Source of the DNA: Mycobacterium sp. M26
Lineage (GTDB): Bacteria; Actinomycetota; Actinomycetes; Mycobacteriales; Mycobacteriaceae
Assembly (NCBI RefSeq): GCF_001494595.1
Contig: NZ_LN929907.1
Coordinates: 1,555,468-1,619,467 of the forward strand
Length of the DNA stretch: 64,000 bases
Direction: 5' to 3'
Shown here: positions 26,179 to 34,256 of the stretch, piece by piece
How the letters are laid out: each line of letters starts with the position of its first letter
Numbering within the stretch: position 1 is the first letter of the stretch
Notes under the pieces: model-generated
The model's database searches: none
The model's input: only the letters and a program-made list of their open reading frames with translations
What the model was told of the DNA's origin: nothing
Made by a program: the position numbers and the translations under genes

Positions 26179-27651
26179 ATGCGTTGGTTTAGGGCGCAGT
26201 TTGTCGACAGGCATACCTGGCGCGATGTTGATGTCGCCCACTGGTGGCAGATGCCCGATGACGATTCCCGGACAGAATCGCCCTGGTTGCAGCTTGTTGT
26301 CGACTCGGTGACCCGGGCACCGTTCAGCGAGTGGCACGAAAAGGTCGCCGTCGCGCGAGTGCGGCATTATGACCGAGTCCGCCCGTACGCCACTCGGGCC
26401 GTCTTGCTGCTGATGATTTCGGCAGGTGTGGCGCTGTTGCAGGCTCGATGGTGGTGTTGGGTGATGCTGTCTCCGGCGCTTCTCCAGATTGTGCTGGAGA
26501 TCTACCTTCATCGTTTCGTCCACGAGACGGCGGATGAACCGAAGTGGAAGACTGTGCGGTGGATGCGTGACGTAGCGGACAGACACCACCGCACCAAGCT
26601 GCTCAACGTAACCGGAGTGCTCGGTGTTCTGGCCTGTCCCCTGAACGTGGCCGCCGTGTCGATCGCCCCACCAGGTGGTGATGTCAGCTGGGTAAAGGTG
26701 GTCGCATTCGCTGCTGCTGTTCTCTACGTGAATTCCGGATTGGCCAGCACGTTCCTTGACCCGGCGAACTATACCGAAACGAGCAAGATGCCGCCTGCCA
26801 TGCACCGGGTGCGAGCATTCGCACCGCTGTTGTCCATGTGCGCAGTCGCAGCGATCGCTGCGATCGGAGTTCACTTCGGTCGCTGGGCTCCTGTGATGAT
26901 TCCGCTTGCCTACGCGACTTCGGCGCTGACTCTTCTGTTAGGGAGCAAGATTCGAGATCACGATCGGGTCGTGGCGGCCGCCGCGTTCGTGGGCCGTGAG
27001 GCTGTGGTTGCCGCTCGTCGCGAACTGGGCAACGTGGTACATGACGATCTGAACGGCGCCAAAATCGCTGCCGAGCGGGTTCGCAAGTTCCCCGGGGTGC
27101 CGTATCGCGACAAGGTAGAACTCGCTGCGCTGGAAGCCTTCCTCACTCACTTCAGTACGGATATAGGCATCTATGCCGCACCAATGCTCGATTTAGCCGA
27201 TCTAGCCGAAAAGATCGCCTCCCCCTATGGGCTGGGTCCAAGGGATATCGATTGTGACTTCAGTTGGCCACCCGACATGAGAAAGGAGAACCATGCCATT
27301 GCTGTCCGGATGATCACTGCATTGGTTCACAATGCCGGACAGGCGTTGAATAAGACAGACAATCTCGACCTCCCCAGATCGATCTCGGTTCTCGGATTCA
27401 CTACCGGATCGGGCCAAAGCTTGGGGTACCACGTTGCACTCGCCGACAGTCTGCCTCCGATTCCCTCTGATCGATGGTGCGCAGAGGGCACGACATTGGC
27501 CGCGCTTCGAGAGTGGCTCATCGATACGTTCAATGGCGACCTCCGTCAGGAGCCGCACGACTGCGGCAGGAAACGGATAGTGGCGTCCTGGTATGACTTA
27601 CCGCCCGTGCGTGGGTACCAGGGGCGTGGGGTTGAAAAGGAGATGACATGA
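26179..27651 (+). CDS. membrane sensor histidine kinase (divergent HisKA_3 type)
   Basis: The 490-residue product is paralogous to the protein at 20600-22048: the same N-terminal WW-PDD motif, about six transmembrane segments between residues 75 and 265, and a phosphoacceptor-like helix RELGNVVHDDLNGAK with H288. The N-box-like segment ALVHNAGQAL is present, with later Gly residues in GFTTGSGQSLG. The start at ATG 26179 was chosen because it aligns with the paralog; longer starts upstream are less likely. It overlaps the response regulator gene by 4 bases, which makes it one half of a two-component system. The stimulus is unknown. Confidence 0.82.
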   Translation: MRWFRAQFVDRHTWRDVDVAHWWQMPDDDSRTESPWLQLVVDSVTRAPFSEWHEKVAVARVRHYDRVRPYATRAVLLLMISAGVALLQARWWCWVMLSPALLQIVLEIYLHRFVHETADEPKWKTVRWMRDVADRHHRTKLLNVTGVLGVLACPLNVAAVSIAPPGGDVSWVKVVAFAAAVLYVNSGLASTFLDPANYTETSKMPPAMHRVRAFAPLLSMCAVAAIAAIGVHFGRWAPVMIPLAYATSALTLLLGSKIRDHDRVVAAAAFVGREAVVAARRELGNVVHDDLNGAKIAAERVRKFPGVPYRDKVELAALEAFLTHFSTDIGIYAAPMLDLADLAEKIASPYGLGPRDIDCDFSWPPDMRKENHAIAVRMITALVHNAGQALNKTDNLDLPRSISVLGFTTGSGQSLGYHVALADSLPPIPSDRWCAEGTTLAALREWLIDTFNGDLRQEPHDCGRKRIVASWYDLPPVRGYQGRGVEKEMT

Positions 27652-28580
27652 GGGTGTACATGATCGTCGAGGACGATCAGCGCAAAGCCCGGGCCTATCG
27701 TGAGTTCGCCCGCCATTACCGCTCGAGTGACCTCGAGTTTCGCATCATGGCATCCGCCAGGCCGGCAATCGAGACACTCATGGATCCCGACGAGAGGGCT
27801 GAGTTCGACGGGGTTATTGCAGATTTTGCCTTGGGCGGAATTCGGTGGGATCTCGACCACACCCGGACGGAGGTTCTTGGACCCGACGGCAAGCCATACA
27901 TCGTAAGTACGGGCCTAGGCGTCCTCGACTGGATTCACTCGGTCGATCCAGACCTGCCTTTGTGGGCTCTGACCAGTGATAATGCGGCTCACGCTCCGTT
28001 ATACATGGCCGCCGCGGCGCTCTGGCTGGATGCCAAGCCGCTGAGTTTGAGTCGATTGACCGGACCCGGCACCGCGCTTTCCGACCGCATGTGTGAAGAG
28101 TTGTTGAATCCCCGCCGGTACCAGCAGGTTAACCCGAGTTGGGAGCGCGTTTTTGAGGCCAGTGCAGCATTTGCGGCGTTGCTCAACTCCGCGCTCACCT
28201 CGGTGGAAGCCTTCGACTGGATCCGAGCGTTGGTGAGCCTAGGAGGGTTGCATCGGGGATTGGGACCGGCACTGGAGGACAGCATCCGAAGGGTTACCGG
28301 CAAAAACAGCCTCAACGTGTACTCGAATACGTTATCGCCTGCAATGGCGACCTGGCAGATCCATCTGGAAGAGGTGTATCAGGACTTCCCGGACACAAGG
28401 GAAAGGCAACGCTGGCAACACTTCGATCTGGATCGATTACCCCGGGCATTGAGTGCTTGGGAAGACTTCAATCCCTTCATTGATTTCCTCGCGGCCCATT
28501 CGGAAACCAGAGAGTTCTTCGTTGCCGAGGACGTCCGGATGGCATTGGTCAAGTGGCGTTCTCGTGGCGAGAAGCCATGA
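27648..28580 (+). CDS. response regulator with novel C-terminal output domain
   Basis: The 310-residue product has an N-terminal receiver domain: acidic pocket VEDDQ, phosphoacceptor D59 in VIADFALGG, the Thr in LTSDN and the conserved Lys in LDAKPLS (K130). An insertion of roughly 20 residues after the phospho-Asp is unusual. The C-terminal 170 residues are helical and Trp-rich and match no DNA-binding, cyclase or phosphodiesterase output domain known to me. It overlaps the kinase gene by 4 bases and the hydrolase gene by 4 bases, so the three are coupled. The output is probably through protein contact, perhaps with one of the ATPases. Confidence 0.82.
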   Translation: MRVYMIVEDDQRKARAYREFARHYRSSDLEFRIMASARPAIETLMDPDERAEFDGVIADFALGGIRWDLDHTRTEVLGPDGKPYIVSTGLGVLDWIHSVDPDLPLWALTSDNAAHAPLYMAAAALWLDAKPLSLSRLTGPGTALSDRMCEELLNPRRYQQVNPSWERVFEASAAFAALLNSALTSVEAFDWIRALVSLGGLHRGLGPALEDSIRRVTGKNSLNVYSNTLSPAMATWQIHLEEVYQDFPDTRERQRWQHFDLDRLPRALSAWEDFNPFIDFLAAHSETREFFVAEDVRMALVKWRSRGEKP

Positions 28581-29383
28581 TCGAGATCCGTCAGATCGGT
28601 GATCTGAAGGTTGCGACGCTCGGTCCGTCCTGTGCTTCGCGAAACGCGCTGGTGTTTCTAGGGCTTGCCGCTTGTATCGACCCTTTCGAGTTGCACCGGT
28701 TAGCGTTGATGGCCGAAGAATGGAGGGCTCGTTTAACGGTTGTTGATACGCCTGGTCATGGGGGTTCTCGCCTGGACCGCGGCGATCGATTGGGTCTGCT
28801 CAGGGGTGATTTCACGACGGTCGCGCGACGGATTGTTCGTGCTGCCAGCGAATTCGATCCGACGCTGCACCATCAGAATCTGACCCTTGTTGGGTACTCG
28901 TTGGGCACGAGCATTGCCGCTGCCGCGGCGGCCGACCCTGGTCTCGTTCGGGTTGGCCACATGGTTGCAGTTGAGCCGGTGGCGATGCGGAGCCGCAATC
29001 CACTGCGGTTGCTGTCCTTGGCAAAGTCGGAGGACACCTACGTTGAGGAATACGCGCTGCGCGGCCGGAGCGGCTTCAACAACCGTCAGTCTGCAGTGTC
29101 GGCTGCTCGAACCGACCTAGCGTTGCTTGGATATGGGCTGAGCCGGGGCAGGCTCCAGCGGGACCTTCTGAAGGCGGGGCGCCTTCACGATTTCTGTCTC
29201 CAAGTGGTGCACGGCCACCAGAGTCAGTTGAGTCAGCCAGCGGACGTCACGAAGCTGGTCGAGGCTTGCCGGAAATCGGGAATCACTGTCCGCGACGTCG
29301 CCCTCGACGGTCGCCACGCTTTGTGGCAGTCGTACCCTGATGTCGCTGACCTTGCGCGTCAGACGGCAAACCTACTGCACTAG
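28577..29383 (+). CDS. alpha/beta hydrolase
   Basis: The 268-residue product has the alpha/beta-hydrolase nucleophile elbow GYSLG with S108, preceded by a strand with DTPGHGGS that would build the oxyanion region, and a C-terminal His in DGRHALW as the likely catalytic base. No signal peptide or membrane segment is seen. The start ATG 28577 overlaps the stop of the response regulator gene (ATGA). The substrate is unknown; in this coupled operon it could be a signal-degrading enzyme or the effector of the two-component system. Confidence 0.82.
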   Translation: MIEIRQIGDLKVATLGPSCASRNALVFLGLAACIDPFELHRLALMAEEWRARLTVVDTPGHGGSRLDRGDRLGLLRGDFTTVARRIVRAASEFDPTLHHQNLTLVGYSLGTSIAAAAAADPGLVRVGHMVAVEPVAMRSRNPLRLLSLAKSEDTYVEEYALRGRSGFNNRQSAVSAARTDLALLGYGLSRGRLQRDLLKAGRLHDFCLQVVHGHQSQLSQPADVTKLVEACRKSGITVRDVALDGRHALWQSYPDVADLARQTANLLH

Positions 29384-29538
29384 CTCCTCGGGTGGCTACC
29401 CTGAACTACGCGTCGGGAGCTGGCTACCAGCCTGTAAATCGCAACATAAGCGACGAAGGAGCGGCTCATGGCGAACCTGGCCGCCGTCGCTACATCGTTG
29501 GCGACATCAATGCGGTCGGCGCCGAAGGCAATGCGGAG

Positions 29539-30078
29539 ATGAATGGCGACGGCGCTTGGCCGCACGATCAGACGTTGCATGCATGGTGGGTGGAGCCCGG
29601 CCGACTGCTTGCCGGTGAGTACCCAGGTTCGCGGACCGTCGGTACGGCGACAGCCAAATTGGAGCTTCTGTTGCGGGCTGGCGTTGACACAATTGTTGAT
29701 CTGACGTCTGCGGATGATGGCCTCAGTCCCTATGTGGCTCAACTGCAAGCCATAGAGGTGATGGCGGGCCGCGCCGTGAACTATCTGTCACGGCCGATCC
29801 CTGACATGAGCACATTGAGTTCGTCGCGCTGTGACCGCATTTTGGACGATATCCAGAATGAGCTCGAGGCGGGACGGATCGTCTACGTCCACTGCAGGAA
29901 AGGCATCGGCCGTACCGGCACCGTTGTCGGATGTCGGCTCATCGACAGCGGCTTGGACTACAAGACGACCATTGCCCGCCTACGAGAACTGCGTGCCGGT
30001 ACCCGCAAGATCGGTGTGGCGTCTCCTCAATCGTCAGCCCAGCACCACCTTCTTCTCGAACGTAGCCGCCGCTCCTGA
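29539..30078 (+). CDS. dual-specificity protein phosphatase
   Basis: The 179-residue product has the Cys-based phosphatase signature VHCRKGIGRTG (HCx5R, C119) preceded by a general-acid Asp in the loop PIPDMS, typical of eukaryote-like dual-specificity or tyrosine phosphatases. The catalytic domain begins around WWVEPGRLLAG. The ATG at 29539 is used; the frame is open back to GTG 29392, which would add 49 residues of low-quality sequence. It follows the hydrolase gene by 156 bases and precedes a strong terminator, so it closes the left island. It may dephosphorylate products of the local kinases. Confidence 0.85.
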   Translation: MNGDGAWPHDQTLHAWWVEPGRLLAGEYPGSRTVGTATAKLELLLRAGVDTIVDLTSADDGLSPYVAQLQAIEVMAGRAVNYLSRPIPDMSTLSSSRCDRILDDIQNELEAGRIVYVHCRKGIGRTGTVVGCRLIDSGLDYKTTIARLRELRAGTRKIGVASPQSSAQHHLLLERSRRS

Positions 30079-30090
30079 CCAACACGGAAG

Positions 30091-30120
30091 CGGCGCTCAC
30101 CTTCGGGTGGGCGCCGTTTT
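30091..30120 (+). terminator. hairpin terminator closing the signalling island
   Basis: An 11-base arm cggcgctcacc and its near-perfect complement ggtgggcgccg (one G-T wobble) flank a TTCG loop and are followed by four Ts, 12 bases after the phosphatase stop. It matches an intrinsic terminator and marks the end of the plus-strand operon. Confidence 0.75.
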
Positions 30121-30183
30121 CGCATGTCGGGCCGATTCCCGGGTGCTAGGCTCTGGCCACTCTCGAGTCGGGGGACCCAGGAC

Positions 30184-30462
30184 GTGGACGACGACGACGT
30201 CGGGCAGCGGACGTATTCGATGCCGGTGATGATCGGTGGTGCCGGTCTGATCGCGGTGCTCAGCGCGATCGTGACCGCAGTGGTGATGGTCAGCGAATCC
30301 AGTGCGGACGCCGTTCCCCGCCGCGTGCCAGTCGTCGCGCCCACGCCCACAACGGCATTCGCGCATCCCGCGACGCCCACCGCGCCCCCGCCCGCCGACG
30401 GCATGGAATTCTTCGGCGACCTCCCGCAGCTACCGACCGTCGGGCAGCTCCTGGCCCCGTAA
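30184..30462 (+). CDS. small single-pass membrane protein
   Basis: The 92-residue product starts at GTG 30184 (CCAGGAC just upstream) with an acidic N-terminus, one hydrophobic segment at about residues 17-39, and an Ala/Pro/Thr-rich outer part. It resembles the many small anchored proteins of mycobacteria with Pro/Thr-rich extracytoplasmic tails. No catalytic motif is visible. It is the first gene with the high-GC composition of the right side of the window. Confidence 0.6.
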   Translation: MDDDDVGQRTYSMPVMIGGAGLIAVLSAIVTAVVMVSESSADAVPRRVPVVAPTPTTAFAHPATPTAPPPADGMEFFGDLPQLPTVGQLLAP

Positions 30463-30531
30463 CGGCCGATGGCAGCAAACCCGTCCTGGCGGATGAGATG
30501 GCGTTAATCTGTCTGCGACATTGGAGGCGAC

Positions 30532-31386
30532 ATGTTGGCGCGGTATCTCAAGGCACAGTTCATGGTTCTGCTGTGCGGCGGGCTGGTGGGCCCGATCTTC
30601 CTGATCGTCTACTTCGCGCTGGGTCCGATGGCCCAGCCCTATATCAACTGGATGTTCTGGGTCGGTTTGCTCATCACCGCCGCCGACGTCCTGGTGGCGC
30701 TCTGGCTGACCAATGCCGGCACCAAGTCCGCGGCCAACCATCAGCACCTCACCCAGACCGGTGTGCTGACCCTGGCCCAGATCAACGGCATCTCCGATAC
30801 GTCCTGGTTCGTCAACGACCAGCAGATGATCAAGGTCAACCTGCACTTCGAGGTCCCCGGCTACCCCGGGTTCGACGCGCAGGAAACCATGGCGTCCAGC
30901 CCGACCCGGATGCAGATCCTCAACGCGCATCACCTGGTCGCTCTGGTGGATCCGACCACCCAGAAGTACGAGATCGACTGGAATGCGAGTGCCCTGATCG
31001 CGGGTGTGGTGCCGGCGCAGTTCACCTCCTCGACCGACAACCGGACCTACGACCTTCGCGGGCAGGTCGGCCCGCTGATGCAAATCCTGCAGATCTTGCG
31101 CGCCAACGGAATTCCGATGGACGGCACCATCGACATCCGCTCCAACCCGGTGGTTCGACAGCAGGTGATGGACATCGTGCGGCACGCAGCCGGTCCGCAG
31201 CCGGCCGCCCCAACCGCCGCCCCCGGTGCCACGGTGCCGCCGCCGATGCCGGCACCGTTCATGGCCCCGCAGCCCGAGCCGACGACGGCCATGCGGTTAC
31301 AGGAACTCGAAACCCTGCGCGCCACCGGAACGATCACCGAATCGGAGTACGCCGCCAAACGTCAGCAGATCCTGTCTGAACTCTGA
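30532..31386 (+). CDS. membrane protein with C-terminal SHOCT domain
   Basis: The 284-residue product has two N-terminal transmembrane segments (about residues 10-35 and 42-62), a soluble beta-rich middle region, a Pro/Ala-rich linker around residues 225-250, and a C-terminal SHOCT motif (LQELETLRATGTITESEY followed by a short helix). SHOCT domains are oligomerisation or membrane-association modules in actinobacteria. It is 126 bases upstream of the cyanophycin synthetase gene and in the same direction, but a functional link is not shown. Confidence 0.82.
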   Translation: MLARYLKAQFMVLLCGGLVGPIFLIVYFALGPMAQPYINWMFWVGLLITAADVLVALWLTNAGTKSAANHQHLTQTGVLTLAQINGISDTSWFVNDQQMIKVNLHFEVPGYPGFDAQETMASSPTRMQILNAHHLVALVDPTTQKYEIDWNASALIAGVVPAQFTSSTDNRTYDLRGQVGPLMQILQILRANGIPMDGTIDIRSNPVVRQQVMDIVRHAAGPQPAAPTAAPGATVPPPMPAPFMAPQPEPTTAMRLQELETLRATGTITESEYAAKRQQILSEL

Positions 31387-31511
31387 GCCCGTTGATCGTG
31401 ATGCTTGTGTTCTGCAGATGAGCGTCGTGCATGTTGGAATACGCTCCATTGCGTTGCGTGGCTGAAGCCTGACTGCGTTTCTCGCGTGTGGACGGCCGAC
31501 GATTGGTGAGG

Positions 31512-34250
31512 ATGGCCCCAGTGAATATCGACTCTGTTTCGGTTTACGTCGGCCCGAACGTCCATGCGCTGGAGCCGCTGATCCGGCTCAAGGTGGACAT
31601 CAAGCCGAGCTATGCCGACACCCTCAAGGATGTGGGGGCTGGCGTGATCGACAGATTGGCAACGGTCTTGCCGGGTTTCGCGCTGGAGCAGTCCGACTGG
31701 CGTGCCGCCGTGGACGCCGGCGAGGCGCTGTCGATCGGTGATCTGGTCGCCCGGCTGGCGCTGGCGCTCCAGCATGCCGCCGGTGTCGACGGGACCCTCG
31801 CGTGGTCGGAGTCGACGGCCGAGCCCGATGTGGTCGAGGTGCTCTACAGCTATGGCAACGAGGACATCGGCATCGAGGCCGGCGAGGTTGCCTGCGACAT
31901 GCTCGCCGCGATCGCCCGCTCCGATGACGAAACTCCCGACCTGGACCGGATTGTCGAGGATTTTTTGGTCTATGCCGACCGGCACTCGCTGGGACCCTCC
32001 GCCATGGAGTTGGTGCGGGCGGCGCATGCCCGCGACATCCCCGTCTACCGACTCAACGACGCCAGCCTGATCCAGGTCGGGGAGGGCAAGTATCAGCAGC
32101 GGATCGAAGCGGCGCTGACGTCGAGAACGTCGCATATCGCTGTCGAGATCGCCTCGGACAAGAACCTCTGCAACACGATCCTTGCCGATCTCGGTCTGCC
32201 CGTACCGCGACAGAAGGTGGTCTACACCGCGGACGAAGCGATCAGGGCCGCCGACCGCATCGGCTACCCCGTGGTCATCAAGCCGCTCGACGGCAATCAC
32301 GGCCGCGGCGTCACCACCAACATCACCGCCGAGAGCGAGATCGCGGCCGCGTTCGAGACCGCCGACGCCGAAGGATCTGCGGTGTTGGTGGAGACCATGC
32401 TGTCCGGCGATGATCACCGGCTTCTGGTGGTCAACGGCCAGCTCGCCGCGGCCGCACGCCGAGTGCCGGGCCATGTGAAGGGCGACGGTCGCCACACCAT
32501 CGCCGAGCTGGTGGACATCGTCAACCAGGATCCGCGACGCGGTGTCGGGCACGAAAACGTGCTGACACGACTCGAACTCGATGACCAAGCCAAGCGCCTG
32601 CTCGAAGAGAAGGGCTACACCGAGGCGACCGTCCCTGTCGAGGGCGAGGAGGTGTATCTCCGCAAGACCGCGAACATTTCGACCGGCGGCACCGCGGTGG
32701 ATGTCACCGACACGATCCACCCCGACAACAAGCTGATGGCCGAGCGGGCGATCCAGGCGATCGGGCTCGACGTCGGCGCCGTCGATTTCCTGACCACCGA
32801 TATCACCAAGAGCTATCGCGAGGCCGGCGGCGGCATTTGCGAGATCAACGCTGGGCCCGGGTTGCGCATGCATATCGCGCCGTCCGAGGGCACGCCGCGC
32901 GATGTCGGCGGGGCGATCATGGACATGCTCTTCCCACCGGGCACCCAGGCGCGTGTTCCTATCGCGGCCCTGACCGGGACCAACGGCAAGACCACCTGCT
33001 CGCGCATGCTGGCGCACATCCTGAAGATGGCCGGCCATGTCGTCGGGCAGACGTCCACCGACGCGGTCGTGATCGACGGAAACGTCACCGTCAAGGGCGA
33101 TATGACCGGGCCGGTGTCGGCCAAAATGGTGCTGCGCGATCCTTCGGTCGACATCGCGGTTCTGGAGACGGCGCGCGGCGGCATCGTCCGGTCTGGCCTG
33201 GGATTCGACTTCTGCGATGTGGGCGCGGTGCTGAACGTGACGTCGGATCATCTCGGGCTCGGCGGCGTCGACACGCTCGAGGGTCTGGCCCGAGTCAAAC
33301 GCGTCATCCCGGAAGTCACCCGCGGCACGGTGGTGCTGAACGCCGACGACGAGCAGACGCTGAAAATGGCGGCCTTCTCGCCGGCCACTCACATCATGTA
33401 CGTCACCCGCAATCCCGAGCATGAACTGGTGCGTGAACACATCGGGCTCGGTAAGCAGGCGGTCGTGCTCGAGAAGGGCGTGAACGGCGACCAGATCGTC
33501 ATCTACGACAACGGCACCCAGATGCCGCTGATCTGGACCCACCTGGTCCGGGCGACGCTGGAGGGCAAGGCGCTGCACAACGTCGAGAACGCGATGTTCG
33601 CCGCCGGCATGGCCTATGCGCTGGGCAAGACACTGGATCAGATCCGCACCGGACTACGCACCTTCGAGAACAGCTTCTTCCAGAGCCCCGGCCGGATGAA
33701 CGTGTTCGACGAACACGGTTTCCGGGTAATCCTTGACTATGGTCATAACGAGGCGGCAGTGGGCGCCATGGTCGACCTGGTCGACAGGCTCACACCGCGC
33801 GGCCGCAAGATTGTCGGCGTGACCTGCCCGGGTGACCGGCGCGATGAGGACGTGAGGGCGATCGCCGCGAAGGTCGCCGGCCACTTCGACTCCTACATCT
33901 GTCACCGTGACGACGATCTGCGCGGCCGCGCGCCCGACGAAATGCCGAATCTGATGCGGGCCGCCCTGCTGGAAGAGGGCGTTGCGCCCGACGCGATCAC
34001 CATCATCGAAGAGGAGGGAGACGCGCTCGAGGCCGCGCTGACGCAGGCCCGACCCGACGATCTGGTGCTGTTCTTCTGTGAGGGGATCACGCGCAGCTGG
34101 AAGCGCATCGTCCACTTCACCCCGACGTTCACCGCCGACGGGCCGGAACCCGTCGCAGCGCGGCTGGCAGCGTCCACCTTCGGGGTTCCCGATGGTTTTG
34201 TTCTCACGTCGGATGATCGCGGTGTGCTGATCGTTCCGGCGACAACATAG
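31512..34250 (+). CDS. cphA: cyanophycin synthetase
   Basis: The 912-residue protein matches CphA in length and layout. After an N-terminal domain of about 160 residues comes an ATP-grasp domain (about 210-470, with KPLDGNHGRGV as its phosphate-binding loop) that adds Asp to the growing chain, and then a Mur-ligase-like domain (about 480-900) with the P-loop GTNGKTT that adds Arg through an isopeptide bond. The enzyme builds multi-L-arginyl-poly-L-aspartate, an insoluble nitrogen store, from Asp, Arg and ATP in the cytoplasm. The start ATG 31512 was chosen over an upstream ATG at 31488; GTG 31521 is also possible. It is followed by cyanophycinase after only 6 bases. Confidence 0.95.
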   Translation: MAPVNIDSVSVYVGPNVHALEPLIRLKVDIKPSYADTLKDVGAGVIDRLATVLPGFALEQSDWRAAVDAGEALSIGDLVARLALALQHAAGVDGTLAWSESTAEPDVVEVLYSYGNEDIGIEAGEVACDMLAAIARSDDETPDLDRIVEDFLVYADRHSLGPSAMELVRAAHARDIPVYRLNDASLIQVGEGKYQQRIEAALTSRTSHIAVEIASDKNLCNTILADLGLPVPRQKVVYTADEAIRAADRIGYPVVIKPLDGNHGRGVTTNITAESEIAAAFETADAEGSAVLVETMLSGDDHRLLVVNGQLAAAARRVPGHVKGDGRHTIAELVDIVNQDPRRGVGHENVLTRLELDDQAKRLLEEKGYTEATVPVEGEEVYLRKTANISTGGTAVDVTDTIHPDNKLMAERAIQAIGLDVGAVDFLTTDITKSYREAGGGICEINAGPGLRMHIAPSEGTPRDVGGAIMDMLFPPGTQARVPIAALTGTNGKTTCSRMLAHILKMAGHVVGQTSTDAVVIDGNVTVKGDMTGPVSAKMVLRDPSVDIAVLETARGGIVRSGLGFDFCDVGAVLNVTSDHLGLGGVDTLEGLARVKRVIPEVTRGTVVLNADDEQTLKMAAFSPATHIMYVTRNPEHELVREHIGLGKQAVVLEKGVNGDQIVIYDNGTQMPLIWTHLVRATLEGKALHNVENAMFAAGMAYALGKTLDQIRTGLRTFENSFFQSPGRMNVFDEHGFRVILDYGHNEAAVGAMVDLVDRLTPRGRKIVGVTCPGDRRDEDVRAIAAKVAGHFDSYICHRDDDLRGRAPDEMPNLMRAALLEEGVAPDAITIIEEEGDALEAALTQARPDDLVLFFCEGITRSWKRIVHFTPTFTADGPEPVAARLAASTFGVPDGFVLTSDDRGVLIVPATT

Positions 34251-34256
34251 GGAGAC

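Noticed and set aside
25930..26874. Minus-strand 314-codon frame across the LuxR and histidine-kinase starts
   Set aside because: It overlaps two well-supported genes and its His/Arg/Gln-rich translation is typical of an antisense shadow.
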